Origin: Mucilaginibacter polytrichastri
Lineage (GTDB): Bacteria; Bacteroidota; Bacteroidia; Sphingobacteriales; Sphingobacteriaceae
Assembly: GCF_001911425.1 (NCBI RefSeq)
Contig: NZ_MPPL01000001.1
Location: 4,981,161 to 5,045,160 of the forward strand
DNA length: 64,000 nucleotides
Direction of reading: 5' to 3'
The translations under genes were made by a program, and so were the position numbers. The notes under the pieces were generated by a model, which saw nothing but the letters and a program-made list of their open reading frames with translations, did not search any database and had not been told where the DNA came from. Below are positions 58,669 to 64,000 of the stretch, piece by piece. How positions within the stretch are numbered: the first letter of the stretch is position 1; each line of letters opens with the position of its first letter.

Positions 58669-59508
58669 TAAACCTTATCACAATAGCAAGCGCTGTGCAC
58701 TTACTAAGAACAAACAACGTAAATTTTTTATTAACTGATGGTATCTAAGTATGATTATTTTGAAATCATTTTATTCATTTAAACCACAGTGATTTTTTTA
58801 AACTATTAAGCAATCTTTTTGTACCTATATTCCAGATTGTTGTAAACAATTTGCTAAATAGTGAAGTTGTCGTTCTGGTTTTTTGGGGCCGAATTTTTTA
58901 AAAATAATTGAGACTATTAATTATAAAACATTGCCGCATTTTAGATAAACAATTAAAACCTTACAGCTAGGATAATTATACATTTAGATGTTTTCTTTAA
59001 TATATACTGCTATTCAGAAAAATTTTTCCTGAAACAGTAAATCTATTCCTATTATTTACATGCCCGGCACTACCTCGATTTACCGGGAGGCAATATTTAC
59101 TTCGGTTAATGCCGCTTCAAATTATGCTTCGAATCTTTGTCGGTTCATCAAAATGAACAGCCAATTCATTATTTGTGCAGAATCCTTTAGGTTTCTTATA
59201 AGTTAACAAAAGAGCCCTTTGTTGTGGTTAATTCCACAATTAACATAACAGTTAATTATTGGTTATTAAAGATACTGTGAGTAACACTAGAGCCTTTACC
59301 TTACTCGCTTCTATACCAAATTCACCTGGTGCGCTTCTAAATTTCTGATATAAAGAACCCAGCCCCTCTAAAAGCATGGCATTATTATCAACACGGCAAT
59401 ACCTGTCAAACAACCGGTCGAGAGCTTTCCGCAATACGAACCTAAATCTTGTACAAAAACAATGATTAAATAGGGACGGATATCAATTGTAACTGATATA
59501 GCCGATGC
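58669..59508. other. Long AT-rich intergenic region between divergent genes
   Basis: About 840 bp with no supported gene. It holds short inverted repeats such as ATTGTTGTAAACAAT near 58837 and GTTAATTCCACAATTAAC near 59228. A 60-residue minus-strand frame (59252-59434) ends AGTAACACT-side in low-complexity sequence and matches nothing I know. The right end carries the promoter region of the GH43 gene. Confidence 0.5.
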
Positions 59509-59524
59509 CCGCAATCGATTGCGG
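59509..59524. promoter_or_regulatory. LacI-family operator-like palindrome before the GH43 gene
   Basis: CCGCAATCGATTGCGG is a perfect 16-bp palindrome with the GCAAnCGnTTGC form seen in operators of LacI/PurR-type proteins. It ends 50 bp before the ATG of the GH43 gene and lies in its promoter region. A LacI-family regulator is encoded 1.5 kb to the left. Confidence 0.75.
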
Positions 59525-59574
59525 AAATTGAGTTATATTAATATATTTACTAAGTTACAGCCTCTATATAAACC

Positions 59575-61086
59575 ATGAAAAAGATCATCATTACATTCCT
59601 GCTCATTTTAGCGGCTTATTGCAGTGATGCGCAATACCAGGTTTCGCCTAACAAAAAAGGCAACGGATACTATTTAAATCCCATTTTTACGGGCGATTAT
59701 CCTGACCCAAGCCTGCTGCGAGACGGAGATGATTATTATATCGTTCATTCGTCGTTTGAATATTACCCGGGCTTATTAATCTGGCATTCTAAAGATCTGA
59801 TTAACTGGACACCCGTAACCCATGCACTGCATAAATATGTCGGATCGGTATGGGCTCCCGACTTGGTTAAATACAAGAATAAGTACTATATCTATTTTCC
59901 GGCTGGCACAACTACCTATGTGGTTACTGCCGATGCCATCGGCGGGCCGTGGAGCAATCCGTTAGATTTAAAAATCAACTACATTGATCCGGGGCATTTT
60001 ACAGATGCGGCAGGTAAAAGGTACCTGTACTTTAATAATGGCGGTTACATACCACTGTCTGATGACGGCCTATCTGTAACCGGCGAATTTAAACAAGCCT
60101 ACAGCGGCTGGAAAATACCGAGAGAATGGTCTATTGAATGTTTCTGCATGGAAGGCCCTAAAATGGTTAAGCATGGTAATTATTATTACCTCACTGTTGC
60201 CGAAGGCGGTACAGCCGGCCCGGCAACAAGCCATATGGTAATCTCAGCGCGGTCTAAATCTCCTTTCGGCCCATGGGAAAACTCCCCGCTCAATCCAATT
60301 ATCAGAACAAAAGATCAGTCAGAAAAGTGGTGGTCACAAGGCCACGGTACTTTATTTGAAGCTGCCGGTGGCAAATGGTGGATGGTTTTTCATGGCTATG
60401 AGAACGGCTATTATAATATGGGGCGGCAAACCATGCTGGAACCAGTTGAATGGACTAAAGATGGCTGGTTTAAGATTCCCAAAGGAATTAAACCAGATAT
60501 CCCGCTTTTAAAACCGTTTAAAGGGGAAGCTAATCACCCACTTTCGTTAAGTGATAATTTTCGTGATCGTGAACTGAAACCGCAATGGCAATCATTTGGC
60601 GAGTACGATACCACCCGGTTTCACACTACCGGCCAGGGTTTAACCATGCAAGCTAAAGGAAATTCTGTAGCCGAGAGCGCACCTTTGCTTTGCACGCCTT
60701 CCAATCATTCTTATATTGCCCAGGTAGAATTAGAAACCACCGGCGAGGCCGTTGGCGGGCTGGTGTTGTTTTACAGCAAGGCCATGTCTTCAGGCATTTT
60801 GGCTGATAAAGAAAACATCCTGGCTAACCTTAGGGGTTGGCAGTTTGTAACAGAAAAATCGGTTATTAAACGGCATGTGTTTCTACGCCTTAAAAAGGTC
60901 GCCAATACTGTTGATATGTATTATAGTTTAGACGGTAGCAAATGGCTCAAAATAGAAAACTCGTTAGAAGTTTCCGCCTTTCATCATAACGTACTCAGCG
61001 GCTTTATGAGTTTACGCCTGGGGCTGTGTGCGGTTGGCGAGGGTACGGTTACCTTCAAAAACTTTGTTTACACGCCATTAAAATAA
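59575..61086 (+). CDS. Glycoside hydrolase family 43 protein
   Basis: The 503-residue exported enzyme has a signal peptide (KKIIITFLLILAAYCSDAQ). The five-bladed GH43 propeller (about 30-320) has the general base Asp44 in YPDPSLLRDGDDYYIVHSS, the pKa-modulating Asp96 in VWAPDLVKYKNKYYIYF and the general acid Glu193 in CMEGPKMVKHGNYYYL. The C-terminal ~190 residues form a jelly-roll (concanavalin-like) domain. Family members cleave beta-xylose or alpha-arabinose side chains from plant polysaccharides. A LacI-type operator lies upstream and a strong terminator downstream. Confidence 0.94.
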   Translation: MKKIIITFLLILAAYCSDAQYQVSPNKKGNGYYLNPIFTGDYPDPSLLRDGDDYYIVHSSFEYYPGLLIWHSKDLINWTPVTHALHKYVGSVWAPDLVKYKNKYYIYFPAGTTTYVVTADAIGGPWSNPLDLKINYIDPGHFTDAAGKRYLYFNNGGYIPLSDDGLSVTGEFKQAYSGWKIPREWSIECFCMEGPKMVKHGNYYYLTVAEGGTAGPATSHMVISARSKSPFGPWENSPLNPIIRTKDQSEKWWSQGHGTLFEAAGGKWWMVFHGYENGYYNMGRQTMLEPVEWTKDGWFKIPKGIKPDIPLLKPFKGEANHPLSLSDNFRDRELKPQWQSFGEYDTTRFHTTGQGLTMQAKGNSVAESAPLLCTPSNHSYIAQVELETTGEAVGGLVLFYSKAMSSGILADKENILANLRGWQFVTEKSVIKRHVFLRLKKVANTVDMYYSLDGSKWLKIENSLEVSAFHHNVLSGFMSLRLGLCAVGEGTVTFKNFVYTPLK

Positions 61087-61116
61087 GTATTGCCAAAAAA
61101 GTAGCATTATATTTAA

Positions 61117-61157
61117 ATTAAAAAGCCTTTAAATCATAGATTTAAAGGCTTTTTAAT
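61117..61157. terminator. Bidirectional terminator with 19-bp perfect arms
   Basis: Positions 61117-61135 and 61139-61157 are exact inverse copies around a 3-nt loop (core AAAAAGCCTTTAAATC). It separates the GH43 gene from the convergent tRNA-Pro gene. Confidence 0.92.
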
Positions 61158-61175
61158 ACTTGGTATCGCTTTTTG

Positions 61176-61249
61176 TCGGGATGGCAGGATTCGAACCTGC
61201 GGCCTCCACATCCCAAATGTGGCGCGATACCGGGCTACGCTACATCCCG
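61176..61249 (-). tRNA. tRNA-Pro (anticodon TGG)
   Basis: The minus strand folds into a normal 74-nt tRNA: acceptor CGGGATG/CATCCCG, D arm with GTAGCCCGGTA, anticodon stem CCACA/TGTGG with loop TTTGGGA (anticodon TGG), and T arm GCAGG TTCGAAT CCTGC. The discriminator is A and CCA is not encoded. Confidence 0.95.
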
Positions 61250-61512
61250 ATTGGGCTGCAAAGATATAATTTAGATTAGCTTCTGAAAACTATAATGATG
61301 CTATTTTTTCATTTTTTAGCCGAGATCATTGGGTTTGAGCACACTCCTGTTTGATATAAATCTGATTATCAAGTTTTAGTAACAGAAAACTATCAGAATA
61401 ATAAATCTATCGGTCTTCAAAATAAATTTATTTACGCCACCCAATGTAGAAAAACTAAAAACTCTATCTTCGATATTTTGTACAACCAAGCATATACTGC
61501 TGATTTTGAAAC

Positions 61513-62958
61513 ATGGCCAAAAACTATTTCTATAACTTATTGCTTACCCTGGCTAATTTGCTTTTCCCCGTATTAAGCTTTCCTTATGTTTCCCGTGTTT
61601 TAGGGCCCGAGGGTATCGGCAAGGTGCAGTTTGTTTTTTCTTTTGCGCAGTACTTTTCTATCATTGCCAGCATAGGTGTACCAATTTATGGCATGAAAGA
61701 AATTGCCCGCTACAAAGACGATATGCAGGGCCGCTCGCAGGTTTTTTCCGAACTTATTTCCATTCACTCTTTAATGTGCATCAGCCTTTCGCTCATATAC
61801 CTGGTTGTTGTTTTCACTGTACCCTATTTTAGTACAAACAGGGAAATGTACCTTGGCGCCACCCTGCTTATATTGCTGGGCTTTACAGCTATAGAGTGGC
61901 TGTACAGTGGCATGGAAGAATTTAGGTCCATCGCCCTGCGCTCTGTTCTTTTTAAAGCCATTGGCCTTGCCCTGCTGTATACTTTTATTAAGAGCCGCAG
62001 CGATTACAGCTTATACCTTTATATCATGATTTTCTCTTTTTTGGGAAATAATATCCTGAGCCTGTTTTTAATTAAACACAAGGTAAAACTGGGGTTTACC
62101 AATTTACAGTTGCGCAAACACCTAATGCCCCTTATGTTTATTTTGGGCACAACACTGGCTGCAAGTATGTATACCGACATGGATACCGTGCTATTGGGCT
62201 TTTTATCCAACGATAAAACAGTAGGCCTGTACACCGCCGCAGTTAAGCTAAGTAAAATTGCCATACCTTTTGTAACCTCTATGGGCATAATCCTGATGCC
62301 CAAAATAGCTAAAGACTTTGCCGATAAAAACATGGCAGAAGTACAGCAAACGCTTAATCAAACCTTTCGGTTCATCGTGTTTTTTTCGGTGCCTGTTGTT
62401 TTTGGGCTGGCCTTGCTGGCGCCAGAGTTTATTGCTTTATTTTCGGGCAAGGCCTTCTTGGCAGCAGCAAATAGTATGCGCATCTTGTCTTTACTTCCTT
62501 TTATTATTGGCCTGGGGCACCTGTTCTTATTTTTGGTACTGGTACCAGCCGGTAAAAACCGGGAGATGTTTTTTTGTGTGTTGGGCGGGCTGGTTATAAG
62601 TTTAATACTTAATGTACTTTTAATTCCGCATTTTCAGGAAGTGGGTTCGTCAATTGCCAATATCTGTTCAGAAATTGTGGTTACCGGCTTGTACTTCTAT
62701 TTTATCAATAAGCATTTCAAATTTACATACGGGTGGGTACTTATTTTAAAGGCGGCACTAAGCGCCCTGCTGTTTATTCCGATTATAATCCTCGTTCGTT
62801 ATCTGTCACTAAAATTAATGTACTCTTTAAGTATCTCTGTTATTGGTTGTGCGGCTGTTTATTTAATTGTTCAGCTATTTGTATTCAAAAATAATTTTGT
62901 GTTTGATATTCTGAATTTTGTAAAGACCAAGTTTTCAAAAGTGGGGGTAAGCAAATGA
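61513..62958 (+). CDS. Polysaccharide flippase (Wzx-like, MATE/MOP superfamily)
   Basis: A 481-residue membrane protein with about 12-14 helices and the typical N-terminal FPVLSFPYVSRVLGPEGIGK, plus the SMYTDMDTVLLGFLSNDKTV and FRFIVFFSVPVVFGLALLAP regions. It moves lipid-linked glycan units across the inner membrane for capsule, O-antigen or exopolysaccharide. Its stop overlaps the start of the next gene by 4 bp, a GT2 glycosyltransferase, so this is the beginning of a polysaccharide cluster. Confidence 0.93.
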   Translation: MAKNYFYNLLLTLANLLFPVLSFPYVSRVLGPEGIGKVQFVFSFAQYFSIIASIGVPIYGMKEIARYKDDMQGRSQVFSELISIHSLMCISLSLIYLVVVFTVPYFSTNREMYLGATLLILLGFTAIEWLYSGMEEFRSIALRSVLFKAIGLALLYTFIKSRSDYSLYLYIMIFSFLGNNILSLFLIKHKVKLGFTNLQLRKHLMPLMFILGTTLAASMYTDMDTVLLGFLSNDKTVGLYTAAVKLSKIAIPFVTSMGIILMPKIAKDFADKNMAEVQQTLNQTFRFIVFFSVPVVFGLALLAPEFIALFSGKAFLAAANSMRILSLLPFIIGLGHLFLFLVLVPAGKNREMFFCVLGGLVISLILNVLLIPHFQEVGSSIANICSEIVVTGLYFYFINKHFKFTYGWVLILKAALSALLFIPIIILVRYLSLKLMYSLSISVIGCAAVYLIVQLFVFKNNFVFDILNFVKTKFSKVGVSK

Positions 62959-63857
62959 AGATAACGGTTGCAATGGCCACTTATAATGGCGAAAAATACT
63001 TGGAGCAACAGCTCCAATCCATCCTTAACCAAACATTAAAGCCAACTGAAATTATTGTTTGCGATGATGTATCTACCGATGGAACGTTAGCTATCTTAAA
63101 AAAATATAAAGAGCAGGGGCTACTAAGCTATGTAGTTAATGATCGCCAACTGGGCTTAATAGACAATTTTAAGAAGGTGGTATCCTTTGCAGCAGATGAG
63201 AATTTCGTGGCATTATCCGATCAGGATGATGAATGGCTGCCAGACAAGCTGGAGATGTCGGCAGCGTTGCTCGAAAAAACAAACAACTCCAAAATTCCAT
63301 GTATGGTTTATACAGATCTGATGCTCATAGATCAGAACGATACCATTCTTAACCGTTCTTTCCGCAATGAGCTCGGGCAGGATAAGTATCAGCATAACCT
63401 GCAAACCCTGCTGTTTGGTAACTTTGTAAACGGGTGTACCATGCTGATGAACCCCTGCCTCAAAAAGCTGTTTGCCAATATCCCCAAAAACGTGCGTTTA
63501 AACCATGATGGATGGATGGCATTAGCAGCTTTTACTTTTGGCAAAGCCGATGGCATTAATTTACCTTTGGTAAGCTATCGCAAACACCACAACAATGCCA
63601 GTATTGCTGCCGATACCAAACCCAGAAACCGGTATAGAAGCACAATGAACCAAATTTTAGATGCCGTTAAAGGCAACCACGATTTTTTATCCCCACAGTT
63701 CGAAACCGTGAGCCGGTTTTACGAGTATTATGAAAAAGAGATCCCGGCAGATAAACGGCAAATCTTCGAACGCTTTTTAAACCTTAAACACAAACCCTAC
63801 TTATTTAAAAAGCTTGCCTTCGGGAAAATAGTCCGGCAGTTTAGCCTTAACAAATAG
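62955..63857 (+). CDS. Family 2 glycosyltransferase
   Basis: The 300-residue GT-A fold enzyme starts MKITVAMATYNGEKYLEQQL and has IIVCDDVSTDGTLAILKKY, the metal-binding region FVALSDQDDEWLPDKLEM, and a late LNHDGWMALAAFTFGKADGI acceptor segment. It is similar to rhamnosyltransferase-like GT2 enzymes of O-antigen clusters. The gene overlaps the flippase gene by 4 bp, so both serve the same glycan. Confidence 0.94.
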   Translation: MKITVAMATYNGEKYLEQQLQSILNQTLKPTEIIVCDDVSTDGTLAILKKYKEQGLLSYVVNDRQLGLIDNFKKVVSFAADENFVALSDQDDEWLPDKLEMSAALLEKTNNSKIPCMVYTDLMLIDQNDTILNRSFRNELGQDKYQHNLQTLLFGNFVNGCTMLMNPCLKKLFANIPKNVRLNHDGWMALAAFTFGKADGINLPLVSYRKHHNNASIAADTKPRNRYRSTMNQILDAVKGNHDFLSPQFETVSRFYEYYEKEIPADKRQIFERFLNLKHKPYLFKKLAFGKIVRQFSLNK

Positions 63858-63862
63858 GCCTG

Positions 63863-64000
63863 TTACAGCAGCCTTTTACATTTAGCCACCAAGCCGGTTT
63901 CGTCATAAATAAACAGTTCGCCGCTTTTATCTACCATGTAAATTTCGTTAGGCCTTTCTAGGCTTACAAATTTATTACCGCTGGTTTTTAGCAAAGATGC
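63863..64000 (-). CDS. C-terminal part of a gene entering from the right edge
   Basis: An open minus-strand frame runs from the right edge to a TAA at 63863-63865. The 45 visible residues include SGNKFVSLERPNEIYMVDKS and GELFIYDETGLVAKCKRLL. The pattern 'ERPNEIYMVDKSGELFIYDE' looks like a repeated beta-structure, but the fragment is too short to name. It converges on the GT2 gene, 5 bp apart. Confidence 0.7.
   Translation of the reverse strand, partial: ASLLKTSGNKFVSLERPNEIYMVDKSGELFIYDETGLVAKCKRLL

Noticed and set aside
59252..59434. 60-residue minus-strand frame in the large intergenic gap
   Set aside because: No homology recognised, low-complexity end, and no promoter or terminator around it; kept only as a note in the gap.
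1..64000. CRISPR array, prophage or toxin-antitoxin/defence island
   Set aside because: No regularly spaced direct repeats, phage structural genes, or recognised defence genes were seen; the heptad arrays are contiguous and lack spacers.

Overview
The window looks like chromosomal DNA from a member of the Bacteroidota, most likely the Sphingobacteriaceae (Mucilaginibacter/Pedobacter-like). Three things point that way. Gene content: outer-membrane beta-barrel proteins with a carboxypeptidase-like regulatory domain, DUF5117-type zinc metalloproteases, and a split DsbD. Signals: -7 boxes of the form TAnnTTTG and few recognisable Shine-Dalgarno sites. Repeats: REP-like palindromes of a kind I associate with this group. 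The assignment is inference from family knowledge; no rRNA is present.

Layout. 1-7.1 kb: tail of an upstream gene, a large outer-membrane beta-barrel protein, an S9 peptidase, a frameshifted GNAT acetyltransferase and an odd tRNA-like gene. 7.3-14.7 kb: Lrp/AsnC regulator, Tex, two small proteins, a DUF1624 membrane acyltransferase, PdhB and a PBP4-type carboxypeptidase. 14.8-24.3 kb: aspartyl-protease/PDZ protein, zinc metalloprotease, ApaG, DusB, a CPBP-CdsA-Psd membrane-lipid operon and an intact IS481-like insertion sequence. 24.4-35.6 kb: rpsP-rimM-trmD-rplS, pfkA with a split DsbD system and BirA, then RsfS, FtsH, a LUD protein and a phosphoesterase. 35.9-38.4 kb: a four-gene signalling operon (unknown soluble protein, unknown multi-span membrane protein, NarL-type kinase, response regulator). 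38.4-56.2 kb: mostly housekeeping (radical SAM, TPR, zinc-ribbon/Nif3, Mfd, Hpt, M16 peptidase, Def, NifU-like, Mrp) and a membrane transglycosylase with a large AsmA-like domain. 56.2-64 kb: nitroreductase, LacI regulator, GH43 glycosidase, tRNA-Pro, a flippase and a GT2 glycosyltransferase that begin a surface-polysaccharide region.

The coding content is largely ordinary core genome. The more unusual material lies between genes: (i) composite elements made of REP-like palindromes plus degenerate 7-nt tandem arrays that abut stop codons (25.6, 27.1 and 39.6 kb); (ii) an IS sitting in the apex of a palindrome; (iii) a 115-nt tRNA-like gene with a 43-nt variable region; (iv) two very clean operator-like palindromes, one of LacI type before the GH43 gene and a 17-bp-arm inverted repeat before the nitroreductase; (v) several -7 boxes so close to start codons that their mRNAs should be nearly leaderless. 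I do not see a CRISPR array, prophage, or a recognisable new defence or biosynthetic system. The best candidate for undescribed protein biology is the 35.9-38.4 kb signalling operon.
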